Below the pieces are notes generated by a model that saw only the letters and a program-made list of their open reading frames with translations, had not been told where the DNA came from and searched no databases. Positions 17,649-26,839 of a stretch of 64,000 bases of DNA are shown piece after piece (within the stretch, counting starts at the first letter, position 1; every line of letters starts with the position of its first letter). Source of the DNA: Flavobacterium sp. 90. GTDB taxonomy: Bacteria > Bacteroidota > Bacteroidia > Flavobacteriales > Flavobacteriaceae. Position numbers and translations under genes: made by a program. The DNA lies in the NCBI RefSeq assembly GCF_004339525.1, contig NZ_SMGE01000001.1, positions 6,014,001 to 6,078,000 of the forward strand, read 5' to 3'.

Positions 17649-18047
17649 ATGAAAGAACAAAAAGAAAACTTAGCAACCAATAAAGAATTTACCAATGAAT
17701 GTACTACAATGCTTGCAGCAGTAAGTGATGCCTTATACTCTATTGGTGGAAAATGGAAATTAATGATAATCATTGCAATGGCAAGAGGAAATAATAGATT
17801 TAGTGAGCTTCAAAAACAAGTTACCGGAATTTCAGCAAGAGTTTTATCGAGTGAACTCAAAGAACTTGAGCTCAACGGATTTATTATAAAAAAAGTTTCA
17901 GTTGGATATCCTGTACTAATTGAATACGAACTTCTGCCTTATAGTCACACACTTGAAGAACTTGTTGGAGCAATGACCAGGTGGGGAATTCAGCATCGCC
18001 AAAAAATTAAAAACGATCGTTCTGGTGATGTTTCATCTAATAAATAA
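17649..18047 (+). CDS. HxlR-family transcriptional regulator
   Basis: A 132-residue winged-helix protein. ALYSIGGKWKLMIIIAMARG and NNRFSELQKQVTGISARVLSSELKELELNGFI are the HxlR signature blocks. A single N-terminal cysteine (C18 in TNECTTML) precedes them, the position used for thiol sensing in several family members. Divergent from a SnoaL-like gene, with a dyad between. Probably an autoregulated redox or electrophile sensor; the effector is unknown. Confidence 0.88.
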   Translation: MKEQKENLATNKEFTNECTTMLAAVSDALYSIGGKWKLMIIIAMARGNNRFSELQKQVTGISARVLSSELKELELNGFIIKKVSVGYPVLIEYELLPYSHTLEELVGAMTRWGIQHRQKIKNDRSGDVSSNK

Positions 18048-18048
18048 T

Positions 18049-18087
18049 AAAAACATCCCATTAAGAATATTCTTTTTGGGATGTTTT
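18049..18087 (+). terminator. Hairpin terminator
   Basis: AAAACATCCCA (18050-18060) pairs with TGGGATGTTTT (18077-18087). It ends the HxlR gene. Confidence 0.8.
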
Positions 18088-18170
18088 ACATTTAAAAAGT
18101 ACGTTATGGTACTTCTTCTGTTTTTAAATTGTCTTTTATAAAAGATCGCTTTACAACATTATCTTAAACA

Positions 18171-19268
18171 TTAAGGAATTATTTTATCATTTCGTAATTG
18201 CGCAAACAATTCAAAAAATGAATCTTTACTTTCTTTATAGGTTGTAAAACCAAGCTTTCTACTTTTCGACATATCTGTTATTACTTCCAGAGGTAATCCT
18301 AAATCAAGATCTGTATGCCAAGCAGAAGCCAATTGCCCCAAATCTTCTTCTATTAATTGATGTTCTTTGCTAATTTCTTTCCAAATAGCATTCTTATTTT
18401 CTAATGCTGCCTCAAGTGGTCTAATACTTCCATTATATCCTTCAAATTCAATATCGAACCATTCTGCGATTTTCGGCCACAGCCATTTCCATCTAAAAAA
18501 ATCTCCATTTATAACATTAAAACCCTGATTTTGAACTTCAGTACTAGTTGCTGCCCAAATAATTTGATCTGCTAAAACCTTTGCATCAGTAACATCAGAC
18601 AAACCGTTCCATAATATATCAGAACCTGGCCAAATAAAAGGAGTTCCTTCATACTTGCAAATACTGGCATAAACCGCCAATGTTGTTCCCATATTCATGG
18701 CATTACCAATAGTTTTACCAATTAAAGTATGCGGTCTGTGTACGTTCCAGGCAAAACCATCTCTGGCAGCAGCTGCATAAACTTCATCTTCTTGTGCATA
18801 ATAAAAATTAGGAAGATTTAAGCGAGGTTGCTCTTCTCTTAAAGGTGTTTCCGGTAAAGTTCCCGCTGTAGCATAAGCATCAAACGGTCCTAAATAATGT
18901 TTTAAACCCGTAACTAACGAAACATGTTTTACTGACTTTTTAGGAGATAATACATTTAGTAAATTCCGAACCATAGCACTATTAACTCTGATATTTTCTT
19001 CTTCAGTATCATTTCGCATCCATGTTGTAAAAAAAACATGTGTTGGCGCAACATTTGCTAAAGCTGTTGCTAATGATTCTGTATTCAGCAAATCCGCTGC
19101 AATTGGGCGTAAACCTTCAATATCATTTTTCGGATTTCGGGACAATCCATAGACAGTCCATCCATTTTCTAAAAGTTTTAATGCCAGATTACTTCCAGCA
19201 ATACCAGTCGCTCCGACTACTAAGGCAATCGTATCTTTTTTTTCTTGTGTTGATTTTTGAAAATTCAT
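18171..19268 (-). CDS. Extended SDR, PRISE-like NAD(P)H-dependent reductase
   Basis: With the start at 19268 (MNFQKSTQEKKD) the product is 365 residues. The Rossmann motif VVGATGIAGSNLA sits near the N-terminus, followed by YGLSRNP (NADP-type arginine) and the long insertions typical of progesterone-5-beta-reductase/iridoid-synthase-like (PRISE) SDRs, such as WNVHRPHTLIGK and FIWPGSD. These reduce enone double bonds; the substrate here is unknown. A promoter whose -7 element is 19287-19294 excludes the longer in-frame start at 19313. A Crp/Fnr-type gene lies upstream on the same strand. Confidence 0.8.
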   Translation of the reverse strand: MNFQKSTQEKKDTIALVVGATGIAGSNLALKLLENGWTVYGLSRNPKNDIEGLRPIAADLLNTESLATALANVAPTHVFFTTWMRNDTEEENIRVNSAMVRNLLNVLSPKKSVKHVSLVTGLKHYLGPFDAYATAGTLPETPLREEQPRLNLPNFYYAQEDEVYAAAARDGFAWNVHRPHTLIGKTIGNAMNMGTTLAVYASICKYEGTPFIWPGSDILWNGLSDVTDAKVLADQIIWAATSTEVQNQGFNVINGDFFRWKWLWPKIAEWFDIEFEGYNGSIRPLEAALENKNAIWKEISKEHQLIEEDLGQLASAWHTDLDLGLPLEVITDMSKSRKLGFTTYKESKDSFFELFAQLRNDKIIP

Positions 19269-19286
19269 AAGATGTTTTATTTTTTT

Positions 19287-19314
19287 CAAAATTACGCTCA
19301 GGATAAAGCTCAAA
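19287..19314 (-). promoter_or_regulatory. Promoter of the SDR gene
   Basis: Minus-strand TTTG (19311-19314), 16 bases, TAATTTTG (19287-19294), placed 19 bases before the ATG at 19268. It sets the start. Confidence 0.55.
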
Positions 19315-19354
19315 ACGATGACCTAAAACAAGAAATTAGCTTGATATAAATCAA

Positions 19355-19939
19355 TTATTTCTGATCTAAAATGATATTCTTTTTAAGCCTGCTCAATGTT
19401 TCGGGCGAAAGACCAAGATAAGACGCTAATAAGGTTTGCGGTATTCGCTTGATTAAATCCGAATTATTTTCTAAAAGATGTTTGTATTTTTCTTCTGCAG
19501 TATGTGTATGCGAACTTATTAATCTTCTCTCTTTTGTAATTAAGCTATTTTGAAAAAGTAATCGGAAATACCGATCCATTACAGGAACTTGCAAAGTTAA
19601 ATTTTCGAAATCTACACTCGTAATCAACAATACTTCCGAATCTTCCATCGCATCAATACTATAAAACGAAATTCCTCCGCCAAAAAAGCTGCTCATGTCA
19701 GATGTCCACCATCCTTCGGGAGAAAACTGATTGATGTGTTCATTTCCTCTGTCATCAACATTATACGCTTTTAAAAGCCCTTTTGATACAAATATCAAAT
19801 AATTACAAACATGACCTTCAACTACCAGAAATTGCTTTTTCTTTAGTTTTTTAGATTTAAAAAAAATCTTTATTAGTTCCTTTTCCTCTTGGGTAAGTTT
19901 GACTTTTTCTTCAATATGTTTGAAAATTATATCGTACAT
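19355..19939 (-). CDS. Crp/Fnr-family transcriptional regulator
   Basis: A 194-residue protein. The N-terminal cyclic-nucleotide-binding beta-roll is visible (KKKQFLVVEGHVCNYLIFVSKGLLKAY), and a short C-terminal helix-turn-helix (IPQTLLASYLGLSPETLSRLKK) binds DNA. The ligand-site residues for cAMP are not convincingly conserved, as in most Bacteroidota members. It lies just upstream of the PRISE-like SDR on the same strand, a plausible target. Confidence 0.85.
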   Translation of the reverse strand: MYDIIFKHIEEKVKLTQEEKELIKIFFKSKKLKKKQFLVVEGHVCNYLIFVSKGLLKAYNVDDRGNEHINQFSPEGWWTSDMSSFFGGGISFYSIDAMEDSEVLLITSVDFENLTLQVPVMDRYFRLLFQNSLITKERRLISSHTHTAEEKYKHLLENNSDLIKRIPQTLLASYLGLSPETLSRLKKNIILDQK

Positions 19940-20048
19940 TTTTATTACTTTACTTTAATGAATTATGAAGTCTAACAAATGTATGCTATTTATTTTTTAA
20001 CTTTCGTCATCTGAAAAACAAAGCAATTGAATATTAAAAAACTATAGA

Positions 20049-20606
20049 ATGGTTTTAGATTTTAAAAATTTCCCACAACTCCTGACAAATCGACTAATAT
20101 TGCGAAACATCGACAATAGTGATGCAGTCTTAATTCATAAACTGCGTTCGGATGAAATTGTAAATGCATTTGTAGGCAGAGACAACTCCTCTACTTTAGA
20201 AAAAGCAAAAGATTATATCCTGAAAATAAAGAATTTAATACAGAAAAATGAATGTATTTATTGGGTTATCAATTTAAAAGAAAACAAAGATCTGGTTGGA
20301 TGTGTTTGTTTGTGGAATTTTGATCCTAAAAATGAAATTGTTGAAATTGGATACGAAATGCTGAGTGAATTTCAAGGAAAAGGAATCATGGGCGAAGCCC
20401 TCAAAAAGGTAATCGAATATGCATTTGAAGAAATGAAAGCAAAAATAATAACTGCATTTCCATCCTCTGATAATGATAGTTCTGTTGCAATTCTAAAAAA
20501 GTTAAATTTCGAATTCGAAGAGAATAAATACAATAATACTCATGAAAATGTAAAAAATCTCGTCACTTATACGTTAAGAAATCCTTCCATTCTAAAAGCC
20601 ATTTAA
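20049..20606 (+). CDS. GNAT acetyltransferase, RimJ/RimL type
   Basis: A 185-residue protein with the RimJ-type opening (LTNRLILRNIDNSDAVLIHKLRSDE) and the acetyl-CoA-binding segment EIGYEMLSEFQGKGIMGEALKKVIEYAF. It would transfer an acetyl group to an amine, often a protein N-terminus or an antibiotic; the target is unknown. First of five consecutive plus-strand genes; the next begins 19 bases after its stop. Confidence 0.85.
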   Translation: MVLDFKNFPQLLTNRLILRNIDNSDAVLIHKLRSDEIVNAFVGRDNSSTLEKAKDYILKIKNLIQKNECIYWVINLKENKDLVGCVCLWNFDPKNEIVEIGYEMLSEFQGKGIMGEALKKVIEYAFEEMKAKIITAFPSSDNDSSVAILKKLNFEFEENKYNNTHENVKNLVTYTLRNPSILKAI

Positions 20607-20624
20607 TAAAGTAAAAAAAACACT

Positions 20625-21230
20625 TTGAAACTACAATTCTCTTATTACCTCAATCAGGATGTGCTTTTTCTGGCTAAAGATCTTTTAGGTAAGGTTCTTT
20701 TCACTCATATCGACGGAGAAATTACCGCGGGCATAATCGTAGAAACCGAAGCTTATTTTGGTGTTCAGGATAAAGCTTCTCATGCTTACGGCGGGCGTCG
20801 CACCGATCGAACGGAAACTTTATACAATCAAGGCGGAATTTCGTATGTCTATCTTTGTTACGGAATTCATAATCTGTTTAATATCGTGAGTTCTGTCGAA
20901 GGAGAACCACATGCCGTTTTAATTCGGGCAATTGAACCTTTAATTGGCAAAGATATTATAGAATTAAGACGTAAAATGGCAATTACTAAAGCGGCGATTT
21001 CATCTGGTCCGGGTTCCGCTGCCAAAGCTCTGGGAATTGATCGTTCTTTTAACGGAAAAGATTTAGCCGGAGAAGAAATCTGGATCGAAGATCACGGAAT
21101 TCGATATACTGACAATCAAATCTTGGCAGTTCCTCGCGTAGGTGTTGCATATGCTCAGGAAGATGCACTTTTACCTTGGCGTTTTTGTATAAAAGACAAC
21201 AAATATGTGAGTAAACCTAACAAGTTTTAA
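20625..21230 (+). CDS. 3-methyladenine DNA glycosylase (AAG/MPG family)
   Basis: A 201-residue base-excision repair enzyme that removes alkylated purines. The active-site block VETEAYFGVQDKASHAYGGR holds the family residues (E42, Y44, H53), followed by VYLCYGIHNLFNIV and the late AVPRVGV segment. It appears to start at a TTG (20625), since no in-frame ATG or GTG lies nearby upstream. It follows a GNAT gene and precedes mug, giving a small DNA-repair pair. Confidence 0.92.
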   Translation: MKLQFSYYLNQDVLFLAKDLLGKVLFTHIDGEITAGIIVETEAYFGVQDKASHAYGGRRTDRTETLYNQGGISYVYLCYGIHNLFNIVSSVEGEPHAVLIRAIEPLIGKDIIELRRKMAITKAAISSGPGSAAKALGIDRSFNGKDLAGEEIWIEDHGIRYTDNQILAVPRVGVAYAQEDALLPWRFCIKDNKYVSKPNKF

Positions 21231-21255
21231 ATTATTAAAATCAAAGAACACTAAA

Positions 21256-21762
21256 ATGCTAACCGATATTATTGCCAAAGATCTTAAAGTACTTTTTTGC
21301 GGAATTAATCCCGGTTTAAAATCGGCTTCAGACGGTCATCATTTTTCAGGAAGAAGCAATCGTTTCTGGAAAGTTTTACATCAGGCCGGTTTTACGCCAC
21401 AACAAATCGAACCCGAAAATGACTTCATAATTCTTGAATTAGGATACGGATTAACAACTGCAGTCGCAAGACCTACAACGCGTGCTGACGAACTTTCGAA
21501 AGAAGAATTTAGCGATTCTATCCAAATTTTTAAAAGCAAAATAAACCAATTTCAACCTCAATATATTGCTTTTCTTGGTAAAGCAGCTTACAAAGCTTTT
21601 TCGGGCAAAAAGCAAATTTTATGGGGTTTACAAGAAGAGGAATTCTGTGGTTCCAAAGTTTGGGTTTTACCAAATCCAAGTGGTTTGAATCGAGGTTTTA
21701 TGTTAGATGATCTTGTTAGTCATTATACCGAATTATATTTGGTTATTGCAAATCAAGTCTAG
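21256..21762 (+). CDS. mug: G/U mismatch-specific DNA glycosylase
   Basis: A 168-residue protein of normal Mug/TDG length. VLFCGINPGLKSASDGHHFSGRSNRFWKVL holds the GINPG catalytic loop (Asn that activates water). The late PNPSGLNR is the intercalation loop. It removes uracil or thymine from G mismatches. It starts 26 bases after the alkyladenine glycosylase gene, so the two are probably co-expressed. Confidence 0.92.
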   Translation: MLTDIIAKDLKVLFCGINPGLKSASDGHHFSGRSNRFWKVLHQAGFTPQQIEPENDFIILELGYGLTTAVARPTTRADELSKEEFSDSIQIFKSKINQFQPQYIAFLGKAAYKAFSGKKQILWGLQEEEFCGSKVWVLPNPSGLNRGFMLDDLVSHYTELYLVIANQV

Positions 21763-21824
21763 CAAAAATCCAAATCACATCAATCCTATGTTGCCTTTTT
21801 AATTATTTTAAATACATTTGAGAT

Positions 21825-22301
21825 ATGGATATAAATAATAAAAACATACTTATAAGACCGGCTGCAAACACAGATTTACCGCAGCTTAATGAGTTTCTGC
21901 AATTTCTCGTTGAAGCAGAACGTCCTTTTGATCCAACCTTAAAAGAGGGAAAAATTTTCTATTATAATATTCAGGATTTTATCTCAGACGAACAAACAGA
22001 ACTTTTGGTAATCGAAGAAGATAATGAAATTATTGGATGCGGATATGCGCAAATTCGATCTGCAAAACCTTATAAAAATTATGAGCTTTTTGGATATCTT
22101 GGCTTTATGTATGTAAAACCCGAATTTAGAGGAAGAGGCATCAATAATTTATTAATGAACGATCTTAAGAAATGGATTTTATCAAAAGGAATCTCTGAAA
22201 TCCGACTTGAAGTTTATTCCTATAATGAAGCCGCCATTCGTGCTTATGAAAAAGCAGGCTTCAAAAAAATAATGACCGAAATGCGTTACGAGATTAACTA
22301 A
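21825..22301 (+). CDS. GNAT acetyltransferase
   Basis: A 158-residue protein with the GNAT core: IRPAANTDLPQLNEFLQFL at the start, YLGFMYVKPEFRGRGINNLLMNDLKKW as the acetyl-CoA loop and LEVYSYNEAAIRAYEKAGFKK at the end. Substrate unknown. It is followed after 8 bases by an unrecognised gene. Confidence 0.85.
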   Translation: MDINNKNILIRPAANTDLPQLNEFLQFLVEAERPFDPTLKEGKIFYYNIQDFISDEQTELLVIEEDNEIIGCGYAQIRSAKPYKNYELFGYLGFMYVKPEFRGRGINNLLMNDLKKWILSKGISEIRLEVYSYNEAAIRAYEKAGFKKIMTEMRYEIN

Positions 22302-22309
22302 TTACATAT

Positions 22310-23023
22310 ATGGAGATTGAAAAAAACGAAGGAATTGCAGAAATTTTAAATAGAGAATTTGCTAAAATTAATTCAACTTTAAAAGTTTTAATTTCAGAAA
22401 ACCCAAGTAAAGTATCTCAGAATTCAGCAATAGTTGAAAACGGAAATAGATTTTCGCAAATAAATATTATTGAAGAGGAAAAAATTTATAGATCTGATTT
22501 TTGGAGAGATGGCGTCTATTTAGCATCCGGAAAAGCACCAAATATTACAGAATTTGTAAAAGCCCTAGATTATTGGTTGTGTCAGGATGTAACCACTAAA
22601 ATGTTTTCTGAAAAATTTAAATTTATTAACACTAGTGAAAGATCTTTTGCTTTTGACGAGGGAAGAGAAATTGAATATCAATGGGAAGATTTATTACAAG
22701 ATAATAATGATTGGAATCTTAGAGAATTTGTTAGCTTAGCAATTAATGATGAAATTTTAAGTAATCTTTTTCCATTTACAAGTCATGGTACTTTATGTTT
22801 TAGCAAATGTACGGGCTATCCTTATGATTATGAAGGCTTACCACATGTAACACCCAAAGAATTTGAAAAGAAATCAGGAATTACAAATGAAAAACAATTT
22901 ATAGTGACAATAAATAATATGGAATATCTTGGTGAAGGGAATGCTGTTACTGCTCTAAAAATTGTTAAAGCTAATTTACCAAAAGGCTTGGAACGCGCCA
23001 GAAAAGGAGTCGCAAAAGATTAA
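22310..23023 (+). CDS. Unrecognised 237-residue protein
   Basis: I do not recognise this protein. It has no signal peptide or membrane segment. It is mixed alpha/beta, with a Trp-rich acidic middle (YQWEDLLQDNNDWNLREF) and a notable block LSNLFPFTSHGTLCFSKCTGYPYDYEG near residue 155. The start 8 bases after a GNAT gene suggests co-transcription. The C-terminus is basic (LPKGLERARKGVAKD). Confidence 0.5.
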   Translation: MEIEKNEGIAEILNREFAKINSTLKVLISENPSKVSQNSAIVENGNRFSQINIIEEEKIYRSDFWRDGVYLASGKAPNITEFVKALDYWLCQDVTTKMFSEKFKFINTSERSFAFDEGREIEYQWEDLLQDNNDWNLREFVSLAINDEILSNLFPFTSHGTLCFSKCTGYPYDYEGLPHVTPKEFEKKSGITNEKQFIVTINNMEYLGEGNAVTALKIVKANLPKGLERARKGVAKD

Positions 23024-23495
23024 AGAAACATTTATTACACCTTTGAAAAAGATTTAAGTTCAAATTGACGTGTGATTTTTTTTCGAAAAGTTCCGCAGGA
23101 ACAAAATATATTGTAGCCATGGATTAAAATCCATCATTCTCAATCGGAACCCAATCTTGTCATTTCGACGGAGGAGAAATCACACTCTCAGATCGACAAA
23201 GATTGGTGATTTTGATTGTGGAATTTCGAGTGTGATTTCTCTTTCCTCGAAATGAAAAAAATGACTATTCTGTTTACTAAGAATCGATTAATTTTGAAGC
23301 TTCGGGATTAACCCATCGAAAAAGAATCAAAAAATAAAGTTTTTTTTCTTTAACAAAATCACTAACTTGTATATAATTACTACAATATATAGTATTAATC
23401 TTGTTTTAATTCTTTCTATTTCCCCACTTTTTTCAGAACAAAATTGTACGTAGTATATCTGAAGTAATTTTTCTAACATAAAAAAAAGATTTATT
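23024..23495. other. Intergenic region with palindromic repeat family 2
   Basis: It holds an imperfect palindromic repeat at about 23150-23260 whose arms begin GTCATTTCGACGGAGGAG and end in CTCGAAATGA, a diverged copy of the one at 34.3 kb. Nothing else is recognised. Confidence 0.7.
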
Positions 23496-24962
23496 ATGCG
23501 AGTACCAGTCATCCGAAAAAATATATTATTTTGTCCAGATTCTAAAAGAGTTGTTGCCCGATATTTTATGAATGGTGATGAACGAACCCAACAAATGGTC
23601 CTTCGTATAATGATGCTCGATGAAAAACAAGTTCTCGAAACCTTAGAACAAACACTTCGCGAGTTTGCGAGACGTCATCGAAATATTTCGGCTATATTTT
23701 TTAAACATTGCGAACGAATAAGACCTTTAATCGAGGCTTTACAGATTGATTATGAAGCCATGTCTCTGGACAGAAAAATGCTTATAGGTTCTTATTGCAC
23801 AATGGAATATGCTATAGAATCTGCCGCAATTTTTAATCCGTCTATTGTCGAGGATTTTGATCAGTCAGGACTTGAAGAAGGCGAAAAACGTGTTATTATT
23901 TCTTTTAGAGCAACGGGTGAAGGTCATATCTCATCCATTGTTTTTAGACGAGGAATTCTCGACAAAAATAATAACCTGCAAGTCATGAAAATTGGTCATA
24001 ACATTGACAAGGCCGAGATTAATCATAAATCGACTTTCAATAAAGAGCGATTCCTGTTGAAATTATCTGAAATGCACACACAGGACAAATACATCACGCA
24101 AATCATGCAGGAATTACCGAATGATTTTGAGTATGCTGTTCTGAAAAACCTGGTTACGGTTGCTTTAAGTGATCCTTCGATTCGTGAAGAAAGAAGAACT
24201 GCACTAACCGAAATAATGTGGCTCGCGAAATCATTCTACGATTTAGAATTCAAGCATGATTCTGATATTACGGAGCGTGTTATATTTCCAATCTCTGAAT
24301 CTGAAAGCCGCGGTATCGAAGATGCACGTTTTGTCCGTTTTACAGATGATGACAATTCTACCCGAGTTATGGCAACTTACACCGCTTACAACGGTCACGC
24401 GATATTACCTAAACTTATTTCTACAGAAGATTTCTATACTTTTAGAGTAATGCCCTTGCATGGTGTTGGCGCTCAAAATAAAAACTTAGCATTATTTCCA
24501 AAAAAAATAAAAGGCAAATTTGCCATGCTCGCCAGAATTGATGGTGTTAATAATTACATCATGTATTCTGATCGAGTTACACAATGGAATACTCCTGTTT
24601 TGCTACAAGAACCACGTTATACTTGGGAATTTACACAAATTGGAAACTGTGGATCTCCACTTTGGACAGAGGAAGGCTGGCTTGTAATCACGCATGGCGT
24701 TGGAACAATGAGACGTTATTGCATTGGCGCTTCGTTATTTGATCTTGAAGATCCAACAAAAGAAATTGGAAGACTTAAAGAACCTCTACTTTCACCACTA
24801 GAAGACGAACGTGAAGGTTATGTACCAAATGTTGTCTATTCTTGTGGCGCAATTATTCATAACAATAGTCTAATTTTACCTTATGCCGTATCTGATTATT
24901 CTTCGACTTATGCTATTGTTGATATGGTCGAATTGTTGGATGCATTGAGAAAAAGTAAATAA
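23496..24962 (+). CDS. GH130-family glycoside phosphorylase
   Basis: A 488-residue cytoplasmic protein with a five-bladed-propeller-type sequence. Recognisable blocks are SESESRGIEDARFVRFTDDD, TYTAYNGH, NLALFPKKIKGKFAMLARIDG, GNCGSPLWTEEGWLVITHGVG and YSCGAIIHNNSLILPYAVSD. These match GH130 enzymes, which phosphorolyse or hydrolyse beta-mannosides. The N-terminal 120 residues are an extra helical region seen in longer members. No SusC/D or other CAZyme lies next to it. A strong terminator follows. Confidence 0.85.
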   Translation: MRVPVIRKNILFCPDSKRVVARYFMNGDERTQQMVLRIMMLDEKQVLETLEQTLREFARRHRNISAIFFKHCERIRPLIEALQIDYEAMSLDRKMLIGSYCTMEYAIESAAIFNPSIVEDFDQSGLEEGEKRVIISFRATGEGHISSIVFRRGILDKNNNLQVMKIGHNIDKAEINHKSTFNKERFLLKLSEMHTQDKYITQIMQELPNDFEYAVLKNLVTVALSDPSIREERRTALTEIMWLAKSFYDLEFKHDSDITERVIFPISESESRGIEDARFVRFTDDDNSTRVMATYTAYNGHAILPKLISTEDFYTFRVMPLHGVGAQNKNLALFPKKIKGKFAMLARIDGVNNYIMYSDRVTQWNTPVLLQEPRYTWEFTQIGNCGSPLWTEEGWLVITHGVGTMRRYCIGASLFDLEDPTKEIGRLKEPLLSPLEDEREGYVPNVVYSCGAIIHNNSLILPYAVSDYSSTYAIVDMVELLDALRKSK

Positions 24963-25022
24963 TATTGGATTTACAACTTTTAAATAGTCTCAAGCTTTAG
25001 CTGGAGTTATAAATTAAATCAG

Positions 25023-25073
25023 AAAAAAGGCTTTAACCAAAATGTTTTTATCATTTGGCTAAAGCCTTTTTTA
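25023..25073 (+). terminator. Hairpin terminator
   Basis: AAAAAAGGCTTTA pairs with TAAAGCCTTTTTT, extended by CCAAAATG/CATTTGG. It ends the GH130 gene. Confidence 0.85.
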
Positions 25074-25096
25074 TTATCAATTCTTCAATCATATTT

Positions 25097-25180
25097 CAAC
25101 CATAGCCCAAGGTTTCAACCTTGGGTACTTTTGATTATAACATATTGCGTTCCCATGGTTGAAACCACGGGTTATGGTTG
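25097..25180. repeat. Imperfect palindromic repeat
   Basis: Arm 25097-25125 (begins CAACCATAGCCCAAGGTTTC) pairs with arm 25152-25180 (ends CGGGTTATGGTTG) at about 25 of 29 positions. It has no T-run. Single copy in this window. Confidence 0.75.
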
Positions 25181-25316
25181 ATTAATTGTACGATAAAAAT
25201 CGTAATAATTTATTGTGTTCTCATGATTGAAAATGTACGTTATCTCTAATTTTGAAAATGAAAGTTTAATAACTTCAACTAATATTTTTCTATCTTTATA
25301 TAAAAATTTTATAAAG

Positions 25317-26282
25317 ATGACCATTCAGCAATTAAAATATATAGTCGCATTAGACGAAGAGCGCCATTTTGCCAGAGCTGCAGAAGTTTGTATGGTAACA
25401 CAACCCGGACTGACGATTCAGTTAAAAAATTTGGAAGAAGAAATTGGAATCAAAATTTTTGATCGGAATAAAGTGCCTTTAACACCTACTCTACTTGGAA
25501 TTGAGATTATAAATCGCGCCAAAAAAATTCTTCGTGAAGCTGATGAAATTCGGGATTTTGTGGTTAATGAAAAAAATAAACTTGAAGGTGAAGTCAAAAT
25601 CGGTATTATTTCGACATTATCACCCTATCTGATTCCGCTTTTTATTAAGGCAATGAAAATAGCAACTCCCAAAATGCAATTCATTATAAAAGAAGCTAAT
25701 ACAGGTCAGCTTATGAATGATGTTATGACCGGAGCGCTCGATGTAGCAATTATGGCAACTCCAACAGGAAATCCGCATTTAATAGAACATCCGGTTTTCA
25801 AAGAGCCTTTTGTTGCATATTTAAATACCGTTCATCCTATGGCAGCAGAATCTCATTATGAACTACAGCCGTCAGACAGAGCCGAATTACTTTTACTCCA
25901 AAATGAATATTGTTATAATGCACAACTATTGGACATTTGCGACATAAAAAATCCAGGCAAAATAAAAGAACAATTCAGTTATGATATCAGTTCGATTGAA
26001 ACCTTAAAAAATCTGGTTCGAGCACAATTAGGATTTGCAATAATACCGGAACTTTCAATGATTAATGAAGTCGAAACAGGCCTTTTTAAACATTTTAAAG
26101 AACCAAAACCTGTTCGCGAAATCAGTCTTGTGGTTTCAGATACTTTTTCGAAAAAATTACTTCTCGAAAAAATGAATGAAGCAATTTGGAATTGCCTTCC
26201 GGAATCCTTACAGCAAAATTTTGCCTATAAAAAGATAAAATGGAACGATTCTCCTTATTTTATTAAAGCAACCACGAGATAA
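25317..26282 (+). CDS. oxyR: OxyR, LysR-type hydrogen peroxide sensor
   Basis: With the ATG at 25317 (MTIQQLKYIVALDEERHFARAA) the product is 321 residues. The N-terminal winged HTH is of the OxyR subgroup, followed by a periplasmic-binding-protein-like sensor domain. Cysteines C199 and C208 (CYNAQLLDIC) reproduce the C-x8-C redox pair of E. coli OxyR at the same numbers. Thus it should sense H2O2 by disulfide formation and activate antioxidant genes. An in-frame start at 25227 is less likely because it adds a non-homologous N-terminus. An osmC-type gene lies 1.4 kb away. Confidence 0.92.
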   Translation: MTIQQLKYIVALDEERHFARAAEVCMVTQPGLTIQLKNLEEEIGIKIFDRNKVPLTPTLLGIEIINRAKKILREADEIRDFVVNEKNKLEGEVKIGIISTLSPYLIPLFIKAMKIATPKMQFIIKEANTGQLMNDVMTGALDVAIMATPTGNPHLIEHPVFKEPFVAYLNTVHPMAAESHYELQPSDRAELLLLQNEYCYNAQLLDICDIKNPGKIKEQFSYDISSIETLKNLVRAQLGFAIIPELSMINEVETGLFKHFKEPKPVREISLVVSDTFSKKLLLEKMNEAIWNCLPESLQQNFAYKKIKWNDSPYFIKATTR

Positions 26283-26780
26283 GTTTTTTATAGAAAGTTA
26301 AATTGTGTGCATAAAGAATTGGGTTGTGCCGTTAGGCACAAAACGTCGGTAGAAAAGTTAAAGACGTCAAATCAAAGATCGAAAGTCAGAATAATGTGCC
26401 TTTAGGCACTAAATGTTGGTAATAAATAGGTTCGGAATCCGTTGGCGTGCCGTAGGTACGCAACAAAACGAAACTTATTGCATACCTACGGCACGCTAAA
26501 CCTGTTCCAAATTCATATTTTCTACCAACATTTTGTACCTAACGGCACAACCTAATTCGTGATTCATATTAATCATAAAAAAAACTGTTTCTACCAACGA
26601 TTTATACCTAACGGCACAATCCAACTTCTATATCCGTCTTAATCATAAAAAAACTGTTTCTACCAACGTTTTGTACCTAACGGCACAACCCAAATTCTAT
26701 ATCCGTCTTAATCATAAAAAAACTGTTTCTACCAACGTTTTGTACCTAACGGCACAATCCAATTCTTGATTCATATTAAT
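26283..26780. repeat. Nested-palindrome repeat, family 1, copy B, with 69-bp tandem amplification
   Basis: A full unit lies at 26395-26549: left arm TGTGCCTTTAGGCACTAAAT, inner pair GGCGTGCCGTAGGTACGCAA against CATACCTACGGCACGC, right arm ending TACCTAACGGCACAA. A lone left arm precedes it (26325-26355). The right arm is then repeated three more times, with CTACCAAC at 26522, 26591, 26660 and 26729, exactly 69 bp apart. This fills the gap after oxyR. Confidence 0.9.
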
Positions 26781-26784
26781 CATA

Positions 26785-26823
26785 AAAAAAGCCTAAATAC
26801 TTTACAGTATTTAGGCTTTTTAT
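26785..26823 (-). terminator. Hairpin terminator
   Basis: AAAGCCTAAATACT with AGTATTTAGGCTTT and a 4-base loop. It ends the minus-strand alpha/beta hydrolase gene. Confidence 0.85.
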
Positions 26824-26839
26824 AAGTAAGATGTTTGAA

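Noticed and set aside
23327..23512. Minus-strand open frame before the GH130 gene
   Set aside because: AT-rich, overlaps the GH130 start, no family resemblance.
26522..26756. Possible CRISPR-like array (four regularly spaced repeats)
   Set aside because: The whole 69-bp period, spacers included, is repeated with few changes, and no cas genes are nearby. It is a tandem duplication of a palindrome arm.
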